A stretch of DNA of 64,000 nt, from contig CAJULM010000005.1 in assembly GCA_910587285.1 (NCBI GenBank), positions 31,971 through 95,970 of the forward strand, written 5' to 3'. A model generated the notes under the pieces. The model was not told the origin of the DNA, did not search any database, and saw nothing but the letters and a program-made list of their open reading frames with translations. Source of the stretch: an uncultured Oscillospiraceae bacterium. Lineage in GTDB: Bacteria > Bacillota > Clostridia > Oscillospirales > Oscillospiraceae. Positions within the stretch are counted from its first letter, which is position 1; each line of letters opens with the position of its first letter. The position numbers and the translations under genes were made by a program. Of the stretch, positions 49,325 to 57,705 are shown piece after piece.

Positions 49325-50021
49325 ATACCGTCTCCAGGTCCAGCTCCCGCCGGTAGCGGGCCATGGACTGGGCAAACAACTCCCCGTTGGTGGGGGGCGT
49401 GTATGTAATGGCGTTGGCTCCGGCCCGGATGGTGTCCACAATGGTCTCATCCGTAGGTCCTCCGGTGGCGATGATGGGCACCTCCGGGAACCGCTCCCGA
49501 ATGGATCCCACAATGCGGGGCGTATTCTGTGCCCCGGACACATTAAGAATATCCGCCCCCGCCATCAGACGCGCGGCCACATCCGTCTTATCCGACACTA
49601 CCGTAACCACCACCGGAATATCCAGCACCTGCTTGAGCATATGCACCACCTCGTTGCTGGTAGGGGCGTTGACCACCACGCCGAAAGCGCCCTCATGCTC
49701 CGCATCGTTGGCCAGGTTCACCACCCGCATCCCCCGAGTGACGCCTCCGCCCACGCCGGCGAACACCGGCATATCCGCCGCCTGCATCACCGCCCGGTGA
49801 ATGGCCGGCTGCGGCGTGAAGGGATAGACGGCAATGATGGCGTCGGCGTTGATGTTGCGGATGATAGCCACGTCAGTGGTAAAGGCCAGAGACTTGATCC
49901 GCCGCCCAAACACCCGGATGCCGGAGCACTGGGAGATGCAGGTGGGGATTTTTATCATATGGCTGCGCAGTGTTCCATCGTATTCCGGCACCGTCTTACG
50001 AACGCGGAGTTCTTCTGTCAT
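49323..50021 (-). CDS. TIM-barrel protein of unknown substrate (phosphate-binding type)
   Basis: A 232-residue beta/alpha barrel. Strand ends carry GVGGGVTRG, IPVVVTVVSD, GADILNVSG and a terminal ATGGPTDETI...GANAITYTPPT phosphate-binding-like loop, resembling epimerase or nitronate-oxidase folds. The family is common in Clostridia and often labelled simply hydrolase. The ATG at 50021 has GGAAGGAG. I do not recognise the reaction. Single gene. Confidence 0.7.
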   Translation of the reverse strand: MTEELRVRKTVPEYDGTLRSHMIKIPTCISQCSGIRVFGRRIKSLAFTTDVAIIRNINADAIIAVYPFTPQPAIHRAVMQAADMPVFAGVGGGVTRGMRVVNLANDAEHEGAFGVVVNAPTSNEVVHMLKQVLDIPVVVTVVSDKTDVAARLMAGADILNVSGAQNTPRIVGSIRERFPEVPIIATGGPTDETIVDTIRAGANAITYTPPTNGELFAQSMARYRRELDLETV

Positions 50022-50060
50022 GGATTGCTCCTTCCCTTTGTTGTAAAGCAAAATTCCTTG

Positions 50061-51152
50061 TTACTCACTGTACCAGCAGCCTTCTCCCGCCAGCCCCGCC
50101 GGGGCCACAATCCGAAGGGACGCATCGTCCAGCCCGGCCGCGGTGAGAATCTCCCGGTAGTGCTGCACGTCTACCGCCTTATCCAGCCAAATCCGGCCCG
50201 CGTTCTGGGCCAGCACGGCGGCGGTCATGCCGCTGTACACCGTCTCGCCGGGCAGCAGCTTCTCCCCGGCATACACCGACAGGCATACCCCCTCCTCCGC
50301 CAGCTCGCCGCTCAGCCGCTGCCAAAAGGCGGCCACGGGGACGGAGAGGTCCTCCGGGTGGTTGTCGCTGGTGGCCAGCACACTCACCTGCCCGTCATAG
50401 GGATAGCCCGCGCTGTCCAGCAAAATTTCGTCAAAGCCCATTTCCGCAAGCTCTAAGCACAGCTGGGATAAATAGTCCGCCGCCTGCTGGTTGGCCGGAC
50501 TGGACCAGCACACCCCCACCCGGTCATACCACACGTTGCCCCCCTTGGTCATGAGAGTGCCGATTCGGGCGTTGGCCAGCAGCGGGTCTTTGAAGCACTG
50601 AATCCGGGCCACCAGGTACAGCTCCCCCGCCTGGGCCAGCTCCCGCACCGCCTGGGCCGCGCGGTCGTCGTCGGTGTTGGACCACAGGCTGTCCGACAGC
50701 GCGGACTGAGAGTGCCAGCCCAGCCTGCCCGTACCAGCCTTCATCTCCACCACCAAGGCGTTCCCGCCGCCTGCGGCCACCGCTTGGGCCGCCGAGCCGT
50801 CCCGCAGCTGGGCAGCTGTCACCGTCACCGCCCCAATGGCCTCATAGCTGGGCTCGGGCACAGGGGTGGGCGTGGGGGGCGCTGGCGTCTCCACAATTAC
50901 CTCTACCGGGTCGCTTTCTATTACCACCGGGTCAGTAACCTCCGGCGGAGCGGAGGGGGCGTCGCTGAGCCAGGGCCAGTTGATTTGAATGCCCGTGGGC
51001 GTATATTCAATGTACTCGCCCATCACATACATGAACGCCACACCCGCCACCAGCAGCACCGCCAGCAGCGCGATGATAAAAATCAGCACCGTGCGCCCAC
51101 GGCTGCGCCCACGGTATTCTTGGTAACCGTACCGATTTCTCTGTCCGGCCAT
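50061..51152 (-). CDS. membrane-anchored DUF4015 putative glycoside hydrolase
   Basis: A 363-residue protein: short basic start, one membrane helix (about 22-44), a Pro/Val/Glu linker, then a barrel-like domain with VVEMKAGTGRLGWHSQ, LVARIQCFKDPLLA and MGFDEILLDSAGYP, where the acidic residues sit at strand ends as in DUF4015 glycosidase-like proteins. The ATG at 51152 has GGGAGG. Outward facing, so it may act on wall or spore-coat polysaccharide. Not demonstrated. Confidence 0.75.
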   Translation of the reverse strand: MAGQRNRYGYQEYRGRSRGRTVLIFIIALLAVLLVAGVAFMYVMGEYIEYTPTGIQINWPWLSDAPSAPPEVTDPVVIESDPVEVIVETPAPPTPTPVPEPSYEAIGAVTVTAAQLRDGSAAQAVAAGGGNALVVEMKAGTGRLGWHSQSALSDSLWSNTDDDRAAQAVRELAQAGELYLVARIQCFKDPLLANARIGTLMTKGGNVWYDRVGVCWSSPANQQAADYLSQLCLELAEMGFDEILLDSAGYPYDGQVSVLATSDNHPEDLSVPVAAFWQRLSGELAEEGVCLSVYAGEKLLPGETVYSGMTAAVLAQNAGRIWLDKAVDVQHYREILTAAGLDDASLRIVAPAGLAGEGCWYSE

Positions 51153-51319
51153 GTAAATCCTCCCAATCAGCTGTATCATTCTTCCGCTCAGGCGTCTTCT
51201 CCCAATCATAGACGACCTGTGCTATAATTTTTCAGTTTATCTTACCACAGCTCCGGGAGAGAATCCATATCCGAAATTGAGTTTTTTATTAAATAATTGT
51301 AAATATACTGGAGCCGCTT

Positions 51320-51574
51320 CTATCGCGCCACCCACTGAGCCATGAGCAGCAGCGCAAACCCCGGCAGGCCCAGGACGCCCAGAATCAGCCCATTGAACAG
51401 GTTCACCCCAAGCTGAACGCCCAGCAGCGCCCCGATTCCCCGAAACAGCCACAAAAACACCAGCCCCAAGCCGGAACGCACCGCCAGTCGGCACAGCGCG
51501 CCCAATGGGCGGCGGCACAGCGCCAGCACCACCACTGCCGCCCCCGCCGCCGCCCACCAGCCCCAGCCGGTCAT
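51320..51574 (-). CDS. bofA: BofA family protein (SigK checkpoint)
   Basis: An 84-residue protein with two or three membrane helices and the family end NLFNGLILGVLGLPGFALLL. BofA holds the SpoIVFB protease inactive until engulfment is done, timing SigK. The start has GGGAGG and overlaps the upstream yaaL-like gene by 4 bp, the same order as in Bacillus. Confidence 0.88.
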   Translation of the reverse strand: MTGWGWWAAAGAAVVVLALCRRPLGALCRLAVRSGLGLVFLWLFRGIGALLGVQLGVNLFNGLILGVLGLPGFALLLMAQWVAR

Positions 51575-51819
51575 CCGGCGTCCTCCCGCTCGGCTTCCAG
51601 CTGCTTCACTTGGCGCACATAATAGGAGTACCTGCTCTGCAAAGCGTTGATTTCATAGACGCAGGCGTCTACCAAATCCGGGTCACTGTAGAAATTGAAC
51701 TGCGCGTAGGCGTGGTTGAGCTGGGTCTTGGTCTCCCGCATTCCCGCCAGCAGCTGCCGGCGCTCCTCCTCACGCATCGCCGCTGCCCGGCGGCGGCTGA
51801 TCCGGACCGCTTCTGCCAT
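51571..51819 (-). CDS. DUF2508 family protein (YaaL-like)
   Basis: An 82-residue charged helical protein with NHAYAQFNFYSDPDLVDACV, the DUF2508 signature. Function unknown; constant neighbour of bofA in spore-formers. The ATG at 51819 has GGAAGG. Confidence 0.85.
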   Translation of the reverse strand: MAEAVRISRRRAAAMREEERRQLLAGMRETKTQLNHAYAQFNFYSDPDLVDACVYEINALQSRYSYYVRQVKQLEAEREDAG

Positions 51820-51958
51820 GGGCTTCACCTTCCTTTCCCCGTGGACGGGCCGCGTCAACGCGCCCCTCACCAAACTTTATGTATAGTCTGGGCAAATATT
51901 CCAATTCCTATACTTTCCTGAACCCGCCCCATCGGAAAAATAAATTTTCGCATTCCTC

Positions 51959-51987
51959 TTGACAAGCGGACAATTTCTTGCTACAAT
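51959..51987 (+). promoter_or_regulatory. sigma-70 promoter of tRNA-Gly
   Basis: TTGACA, 17-bp spacer, TACAAT, about 13 bp before the tRNA. Confidence 0.88.
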
Positions 51988-52000
51988 CCTTTTTGTCGTT

Positions 52001-52076
52001 GCGAGTGTAGCTCATCTGGTAGAGCGCCACCTTGCCAAGGTGGAGGTAGCGAGTTCGAGCCTCGTCACTCGCTCCA
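52001..52076 (+). tRNA. tRNA-Gly (GCC anticodon)
   Basis: Acceptor GCGAGTG / CACTCGC, D-loop AGCTCATCTGGTAGAGC, anticodon stem CCACC with loop TTGCCAA (anticodon GCC), T-loop GTTCGAGCC, and CCA encoded in the DNA. Confidence 0.96.
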
Positions 52077-52080
52077 TCTA

Positions 52081-52118
52081 AAGGAAAGCACCTGTTTTCA
52101 GGTGCTTTCCTTATTTTT
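52081..52118 (+). terminator. intrinsic terminator of tRNA-Gly
   Basis: Stem AAGGAAAGCACCTG / CAGGTGCTTTCCTT with TTTT loop and a T-run. Confidence 0.92.
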
Positions 52119-52141
52119 ATATCACTGGGACCCACTGCTTT

Positions 52142-52290
52142 CACCTGTCAGCACGGCGCGCCGCCGTGCAATCAGAGGTGTGGGGTGTTTGAGAGAGTAT
52201 CCGTTTGATGCCCTCTCCTTTTTTCATCGTCTCCCTAATAACACCATTCAAGTAAACGGAGCCGCCAAAACGGCCCCGTTTATTTTAAAC
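52142..52290 (+). ncRNA. candidate structured small RNA with terminator
   Basis: Three consecutive potential hairpins: CACCT[GCACGGCG-CGC-CGCCGTGC]AGGTG (52142-52180), GAGAG/CTCTC before a T-run (about 52190-52226), and TAAACGG/CCGTTTA followed by TATTTTA (52253-52290). It fills part of the 320-bp gap between tRNA-Gly and the ATPase operon and has no open frame of note. No clear promoter, so it could be tRNA read-through, a leftover leader or a real small RNA. Confidence 0.35.
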
Positions 52291-52342
52291 TCCCCTCCCC
52301 TTCGACATCTCTCCCCCCGTGTCTATTTTCTATGAATAGGGC

Positions 52343-52372
52343 TTGCAATTCCCGCCCAGATTATGATAAAAT
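52343..52372 (+). promoter_or_regulatory. sigma-70 promoter of the V-type ATPase operon
   Basis: TTGCAA (52343-52348), 18-bp spacer, TAAAAT (52367-52372) with TGA extended -10. Leader of about 60 nt. Confidence 0.75.
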
Positions 52373-52439
52373 TACCTCCATAATGGGAGGTTATGCAAAC
52401 GCCCTTTTTGCCTCCCACAAAGTGAAAGAGGTGAGGAAT

Positions 52440-52754
52440 ATGTCTTTAGAGGCCATCCAACAGGTCACCGCCGCCGAGCAGGCCGCCCGCGAGCAGAAGG
52501 CTCTCGCTTTGGATGAGGCCAAGCGCATCGTCGCCGAGGCGGAACGAGCCGGAAAACAGCTCGTTGCCGACGCGCGCGCCCAGGCTGAGGAACAGGTGAA
52601 GGCACTGCTGGCCGAAGCCGAGGCACGGGCCGGAAAACGGACCGAGCAGGCTCTGGCCGATAGCACCGCCCAATGTGAGGCGCTGAAGCAGACCGCACGC
52701 GGCCGTCTCGACCGCGCCGCCGGCCTTATCGTGGGAAGGGTAGGGAACAGCTGA
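52440..52754 (+). CDS. ntpF: V-type ATP synthase subunit G/H (NtpF type)
   Basis: A 104-residue, almost wholly helical, Ala/Glu/Arg-rich protein: the peripheral-stalk partner of subunit E. ATG at 52440 with GAGGTGAGGA. Its stop overlaps the next start (TGATG). First gene of the operon. Confidence 0.85.
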   Translation: MSLEAIQQVTAAEQAAREQKALALDEAKRIVAEAERAGKQLVADARAQAEEQVKALLAEAEARAGKRTEQALADSTAQCEALKQTARGRLDRAAGLIVGRVGNS

Positions 52755-54724
52755 TGGCAATCGTAAAAATGAAGCGGCTGCGCCTGCTGGGCCTGCGCTC
52801 GGACCGGGAGCGGCTGCTGCGTCCCCTGCAAAGTCTGGGGTGCGTGGAGTTCAGCGAACCCGCCATTGACCTGAGCGACCCCGCCTGGGCCGCCCTGGCC
52901 AAGCCGGAGGGCACGGGGCTGTCCAAGGCCAAGGAGCAGTACCAGCAGCTGGACAGCGCTCTGGATGTTCTGCGCAAATACGTCCCCACAAAGGACGGAC
53001 TGCTCAGCGCCCGCCCCACGCTCACCGAGGCGCAGCTGTTCGACGACAGCGTGTACACCGACGGACTGGCCGCCGCTTGGGACATTACCAACGCAGAGCG
53101 GGCCTTGGCCGCCTGCCAGGCGGAACAGGCCAAACTTCAAAGTCAAAAGGCATCTCTGGAACCCTGGCTGTCTCTGAACGTACCCTTGGAGACTGAGGGC
53201 GACTCCACCGTGTCCATCCTGTTTGGCGCAGTGCCCTCCAAGGTGGACTTCGCCGCCTTCGAGGCGGCAGCGGCCCAGGCTACCCCTCTGGCCCAGCTGT
53301 TCCCTGCGGGCAGCGACCGGGAGCTGCAATACTTTCTGCTCGTCTGCCACGCATCTGTTTTGTCCGACTGTACCGAGGCCATGCGGCCCTTCGGCTACTC
53401 CCGGGTCACTCTGCGGGGATGGACCGGAACGGCTGCGGACAACATCCGCTCTCTGGACAACCACATCGCCGCTCTGGAGCGGCAGGCGGAGGAGCACAGG
53501 GACCACATCGCCTCTTTGGGAGACAAGCGGAATTTGCTGCGCCTGTGCGCTGACCGTGCCTGCCAGGAAATCAGCCGGGAGGAGAACAAGGCCCGACTCA
53601 TCGACACCGACGCCGCCTATCTGCTGGAGGGCTGGCTGCCCGCAGACAAGGAGCCGGACCTGGCCAAGCTGCTCAGCGGCTTCTCCTGTGCTTGGGAAAC
53701 AGCTGACCCCATGCCGGAGGAGTACCCCCAGGTGCCGGTCAAGCTGAAAAACAACCTGATTACCCGCTCCATGAACACCATCACGGAGATGTACTCGCTG
53801 CCCGCCTACGACGGCGTGGACCCCAACCCTCTGATGGCCCCCTTCTTCATCCTGTTCTTTGGAATGATTATGGCGGACATGGGCTACGGACTGCTGATGA
53901 TCATCGCATCGGCGGTGGTGCTGCTCAAGCAAAAGCCCAAAAACCCAAGCTTTATGGAGATGATCTTCTGGTGCGGCATCAGCACCGTGCTGTGGGGCGC
54001 GGCCAGCGGCGGCTTCTTCGGGGATATGATCCCCCAGCTGGTCACCATGCTCAACCCCAACAGCACCTTTGAAATGCCCGCCCTGTTCACCCCACTGAAC
54101 GACATCGTGGCCATCATGATCGGCTCGCTGGCCCTGGGCTTTATCCAGGTGATCACCGGCATGACCATCAGCGTGGTGAAAAAGTCCAAGGACGGCCAAT
54201 TTATCGACGCGCTATTCAGCGAAATCTCCTGGTGGATTGTGCTGGGCGGCTTGGCCCTGTTCCTGTGCGGCGCTATGGTGGCGGGTCTGCCTCCCGTGCT
54301 GGCCACCGTGGGCAAGGTGATGCTCATCGCCGGCTTCCTGATGCTCGCCCTGGGCGGCACCCGGGAGGCCAAGGGCTTTGGCAAGGTCACCAGCTTCATC
54401 GGCATCATCTACAACGGCGTCACCGGGTTCTTCAGCGACATCCTGTCCTATATCCGCCTAATGGCCCTGATGGTGTCCGGCAGCGTCATCGCGTCCGTGT
54501 TCAATACCTTGGGCGCCACCACCGGCATCGTCCCCGCGTTTATCCTGATCTCCCTATTGGGCAATGCCCTGAATCTGGCCCTGAGCCTGCTGGGCGCTTA
54601 CGTCCACGACCTCCGTCTGCAATGCCTGGAGTTCTTCGGACGATTTTATAAAGAGGGCGGAATGCCCTATCAGCCCCTGTCCATCGACACAAAATACATT
54701 GATGTAATCAAGGAGGAAAATTAA
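52754..54724 (+). CDS. ntpI: V-type ATP synthase subunit I
   Basis: A 656-residue stator and channel subunit. Cytoplasmic half (about 1-340) with two coiled-coil stretches, then seven or eight membrane helices (from about 355), with PLMAPFFILFFGMIMADMGYG and FSDILSYIRLMALMVSGSVIA carrying the essential Arg that faces the K ring. Typical length. Confidence 0.95.
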   Translation: MAIVKMKRLRLLGLRSDRERLLRPLQSLGCVEFSEPAIDLSDPAWAALAKPEGTGLSKAKEQYQQLDSALDVLRKYVPTKDGLLSARPTLTEAQLFDDSVYTDGLAAAWDITNAERALAACQAEQAKLQSQKASLEPWLSLNVPLETEGDSTVSILFGAVPSKVDFAAFEAAAAQATPLAQLFPAGSDRELQYFLLVCHASVLSDCTEAMRPFGYSRVTLRGWTGTAADNIRSLDNHIAALERQAEEHRDHIASLGDKRNLLRLCADRACQEISREENKARLIDTDAAYLLEGWLPADKEPDLAKLLSGFSCAWETADPMPEEYPQVPVKLKNNLITRSMNTITEMYSLPAYDGVDPNPLMAPFFILFFGMIMADMGYGLLMIIASAVVLLKQKPKNPSFMEMIFWCGISTVLWGAASGGFFGDMIPQLVTMLNPNSTFEMPALFTPLNDIVAIMIGSLALGFIQVITGMTISVVKKSKDGQFIDALFSEISWWIVLGGLALFLCGAMVAGLPPVLATVGKVMLIAGFLMLALGGTREAKGFGKVTSFIGIIYNGVTGFFSDILSYIRLMALMVSGSVIASVFNTLGATTGIVPAFILISLLGNALNLALSLLGAYVHDLRLQCLEFFGRFYKEGGMPYQPLSIDTKYIDVIKEEN

Positions 54725-54725
54725 C

Positions 54726-55217
54726 ATGGCTGCATTTTTCGAGGCTTTCGGCGGTATTGGTCTGGCGTATTTCGGCGCCGCGATTGCGGTAGCCCTGTGC
54801 TGCATTGGCTCCGCCAAGGGCACCGGCATGGTGGGTGAGGCCGCCACCGGCGTCATCAGCGAAACTCCCGAGCACTTCTCCAAGTGCATGATTCTCCAGG
54901 TGCTCCCCGGCACCCAGGGCCTGTACGGCATCGTGGCTTGGTTCATGGTTCTGCTGAAGCTGAACGTGTTCGGCGGCCAGATGGCCAACCTCACCATCCA
55001 GAACGGCGTGGCCATTTTCTGGGCCTGTATGCCCATCGCGCTGGGCGGCCTGCTCTCCGCCATCGCCCAGGGCCGCGTGGCCGCCGCCTCCATCAACATC
55101 GTAGCCAAGCGCCCCGACCAGTTCTCCAAGGGCATCATTCTGGCCGGTATCGTGGAGTTCTATGCCATTCTGTCCCTGGTGGCCACCATCCTGCTGGTCA
55201 TGATGTATCAGCTGTAA
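54726..55217 (+). CDS. ntpK: V-type ATP synthase subunit K (proteolipid), Na+-type residues
   Basis: A 163-residue, four-helix rotor subunit, two fused hairpins. The residues that bind Na+ in Enterococcus hirae NtpK (L61, T64, Q65, Q110, E139) are all present here as L60, T63, Q64 (QVLPGTQGLYG), Q115 (IAQGRVAAAS) and E144 (GIVEFYAILS). This predicts Na+ rather than H+ coupling (inference). RBS AGGAGG. Confidence 0.95.
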   Translation: MAAFFEAFGGIGLAYFGAAIAVALCCIGSAKGTGMVGEAATGVISETPEHFSKCMILQVLPGTQGLYGIVAWFMVLLKLNVFGGQMANLTIQNGVAIFWACMPIALGGLLSAIAQGRVAAASINIVAKRPDQFSKGIILAGIVEFYAILSLVATILLVMMYQL

Positions 55218-55254
55218 GCCCTACCCAAATTCGGAAAGGCGGTAAACCAAACAC

Positions 55255-55941
55255 ATGAACGGAATTGAACAGATTACCGCGCGCATCCAGGAGGACAGCC
55301 GGAAGGAGATCGACGCCATTCTGGCCGAGGCCCGCGCCGAGGCGGCGGACATCACCGCCAAGGCCAAGGCGGACGCTCAGGCCGCCGGCGAGGAGGTCGT
55401 GGCCCAGGGCCGGAAGGCCGCCGCTGAGCGGGAGGACCGCATGGCCTCCACCGCCCAGATGGAGTGCCGCAAGGCGGTTCTCACCGCCAAGCAGGAAGTC
55501 ATTGAGGAGGCTTTCCAGCAGGCCCACAAGCAGCTGCTGGCCCTGCCCCGGGAGAAATACATCGCGCTGCTGGCTGATTTGGCAGTACAGGCTTCCGTCA
55601 CCGGACGGGAGAAGCTGATTTTCTCCTCCCCTGACCGGGTCCAGGTGGGCAAAGCGGTGGTGATGGCCGCTAACGAGAAGCTGGCCAAGGCTGTCGCGCC
55701 CAAGCTGCCCGATGAGGTGACCGGCTCCAAGGCGGGCGCCATTCTGGACAAAGTGGTTGCCGGCGCGTCTGCTGTGCTCAACGGCACCGGGATGCTCACT
55801 CTGGCCGAGGAGACCCGCCCCATGGACGGCGGATTTATTCTCAGCGATGGCGCGGTGGAGGTCAACTGTACCTTTGACACCCTGATCCGGCTCCAGCGCG
55901 GCGCGCTGGCCGGCGAGGTTGCCAAAGTGCTGTTTGAATGA
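55255..55941 (+). CDS. ntpE: V-type ATP synthase subunit E
   Basis: A 228-residue peripheral-stalk subunit: long Ala/Glu/Lys helix (about 1-100), then a globular end with MDGGFILSDGAVEVNCTFDTLI typical of the family. Preceded by GGAAAGG. Confidence 0.9.
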   Translation: MNGIEQITARIQEDSRKEIDAILAEARAEAADITAKAKADAQAAGEEVVAQGRKAAAEREDRMASTAQMECRKAVLTAKQEVIEEAFQQAHKQLLALPREKYIALLADLAVQASVTGREKLIFSSPDRVQVGKAVVMAANEKLAKAVAPKLPDEVTGSKAGAILDKVVAGASAVLNGTGMLTLAEETRPMDGGFILSDGAVEVNCTFDTLIRLQRGALAGEVAKVLFE

Positions 55942-55980
55942 CAAGTCCCTTTCAAAATGACGATGAAAGGGGGAAAAACC

Positions 55981-56982
55981 TTGTCAAAGAAGAAAAAGGA
56001 AACTGATTTTTTGTCCATCTCCGCCCGGGTGCGGGTGATGGAGACCCGTCTGCTCACCACAGAGCGGATGGAGCGGATGATTGACGCACGGGATGCCGCC
56101 GAGGCGGCCAAGGTACTGGACGAGTGCGGCTATCCGGACTTGGCGCAGGTCACGCCCTCCGCTGTGGAGGATATGCTGGCACAGGCCCAGGGCGCACTCT
56201 TTGAGGACCTGGGCAAAGCGGTGGACGATCCCGCTCTGCTGGACCTGTTCCGCTGCAAGTATGACTATCACAACGCCAAGGTGCTCATCAAATCGGCTGC
56301 CCTGGGCTTGGACCAGGACCAGCTGCTGCTGCGGGGCGGACGGTACGAGCCGGAAAAGCTGGCAGAGGACTTCCGCCGGGAGGACCTGCGGAGCTGTGTA
56401 CCCGTGTTTCAGGAGGCTGTGGCCCACGCCCGGGAGCTGTTAGGCTCCTCCGGCGACCCCCAGCAGGCCGATTTCGTGCTGGACCGGGCCTATTACGCCG
56501 AGCTAACCCAACTGGCCCAACAGTCCGGCAGCCCGTTTTTGCAGGGTTATGTGACGCTGGCCATCGACAGCGCCAATCTGCGCGCCGCCGTGCGCGCCGC
56601 CCGGTTGGATAAGGGCCCTGACTTTCTGCGGTTGGTGCTGGTGGAGGGGGGAGCGGTGCTCCCTGCGGACATCGCCGTCACCCCCGGCCCCGACCTGGCC
56701 CGGCTGTACCACAGTTCGCCGCTGCTGCCCGCCGCTGAGGCGGGGGCCGCTCTGGCTGTGCCGAACGGCGGAGCGCTCACCGATTTTGAGCGTCTGTGCG
56801 ACGATGCGCTGATGGCCTATATGGCCAAGGCCCGGATGATTCCCTTTGGAGAGCAGCCCGTGGCGGCTTATCTCTACGCCCGGGAGGCGGAGGCAACCGC
56901 TATCCGCATTATCCTCACCGGCCGCATGGCGGGCATTGACGGTGCCACCATCCGCGCGCGCCTGCGCCGGGCCTACTGTTAA
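55981..56982 (+). CDS. ntpC: V-type ATP synthase subunit C
   Basis: A 333-residue helical central-axis socket subunit. I read the start as TTG at 55981: AAAGGGGG is 7 nt upstream, while the in-frame ATG further upstream (55957) lacks a site. Ends with IRIILTGRMAGIDGATIRARLRRAY, the conserved C-terminal region. Confidence 0.9.
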   Translation: MSKKKKETDFLSISARVRVMETRLLTTERMERMIDARDAAEAAKVLDECGYPDLAQVTPSAVEDMLAQAQGALFEDLGKAVDDPALLDLFRCKYDYHNAKVLIKSAALGLDQDQLLLRGGRYEPEKLAEDFRREDLRSCVPVFQEAVAHARELLGSSGDPQQADFVLDRAYYAELTQLAQQSGSPFLQGYVTLAIDSANLRAAVRAARLDKGPDFLRLVLVEGGAVLPADIAVTPGPDLARLYHSSPLLPAAEAGAALAVPNGGALTDFERLCDDALMAYMAKARMIPFGEQPVAAYLYAREAEATAIRIILTGRMAGIDGATIRARLRRAYC

Positions 56983-56994
56983 GGGGGGAGACGT

Positions 56995-57312
56995 ATGGCA
57001 AACAGCTATCAGATCGCCGTTTTGGGCGATAAGGACAGCGTCATGGGCTTCAAGGCCCTGGGGCTGACAGTCTTCCCCGCCGAGAGCGTGGAGCAGGCCC
57101 GCACCACCCTCCACCGCATCGCCAAAGAGGATTTTGCGGTGGTCTACCTCACCGAGCAGTTCGCCGCCCAGATGGAGGCGGACATCGCCCGGTACAAGGA
57201 CGAGCTCACCCCCGCTATCATCCTTATCCCTGGCAAGGAGGGCAGCCTGGGTCTGGGCATGGCCAACATCAAGAAGTCGGTGGAACGGGCGGTCGGCGCG
57301 GATATCCTGTGA
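56995..57312 (+). CDS. ntpG: V-type ATP synthase subunit F
   Basis: A 105-residue Rossmann-like central-stalk subunit: AVLGDKDSVMGFKALGL and LIPGKEGSLGLGM are family marks. RBS AAGGGGGGA. Confidence 0.93.
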   Translation: MANSYQIAVLGDKDSVMGFKALGLTVFPAESVEQARTTLHRIAKEDFAVVYLTEQFAAQMEADIARYKDELTPAIILIPGKEGSLGLGMANIKKSVERAVGADIL

Positions 57313-57322
57313 GGGTCCGGCT

Positions 57323-57532
57323 ATGTTCTATGCCATCGCCGGGCTGGCGCTCATCGCCCTGGGCATTACCATGCTCGTGAACCCGCGGCTTGTTTTCCAA
57401 CTGGCGGAGAGCTGGAAGCACGACGGCGGCGCCGAGCCGTCCGAGATGTTTCTGTACTCCACACGATTTGGCGGCGTGATGTGTACGCTGGCCGGTATCT
57501 GCGGCCTGGTTGTCGCATTCATCCCGCAATAA
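57323..57532 (+). CDS. small two-helix membrane protein inside the ATPase operon (DUF6199-like)
   Basis: A 69-residue protein with two membrane helices (about 2-20 and 48-66) joined by a polar loop, beginning MFYAIAGLALIALGITMLVNP. It resembles small Firmicute proteins of the DUF6199 type. Placed between subunits F and A with GAGGG upstream and a 10-bp gap, so co-expressed. No known role in V-type ATPases. Confidence 0.72.
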   Translation: MFYAIAGLALIALGITMLVNPRLVFQLAESWKHDGGAEPSEMFLYSTRFGGVMCTLAGICGLVVAFIPQ

Positions 57533-57576
57533 GGTCCCTCCGGCACCTAAAGTCTTTTAAATCTGAATCTAAAAGC

Positions 57577-57680
57577 CCAAACCGAAGCCCATCGAAGCGG
57601 GTTTGGTTTGGAGAGGAGGCACAACGCAGCGCAGCGGACATCCGGCCCCAGGCCGGATGAAGCGGAGCGAAGTTTGTGCC
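57577..57680 (+). ncRNA. structured intergenic RNA element upstream of subunit A
   Basis: The 173-bp gap is out of character for this tightly packed operon. It can form CCAAACC/GGTTTGG (57577-57606) and a long hairpin GGCACAA...ATCCGGCC/GGCCGGAT...TTGTGCC (57618-57680) with a purine-rich internal loop (GCAGCGCAGCGG opposite GAAGCGGAGCGAAG). No coding frame, no terminator. Could be an mRNA processing element, a mobile repeat or a cis-regulatory RNA. Confidence 0.45.
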
Positions 57681-57705
57681 GGCGAGAAAGAAGGTATGAA
57701 AGCCT

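Noticed and set aside
47681..49543. Long minus-strand frame opposite the purine permease
   Set aside because: His/Gly/Asp-rich antisense shadow of a clear NCS2 permease; it also crosses the terminator and riboswitch.
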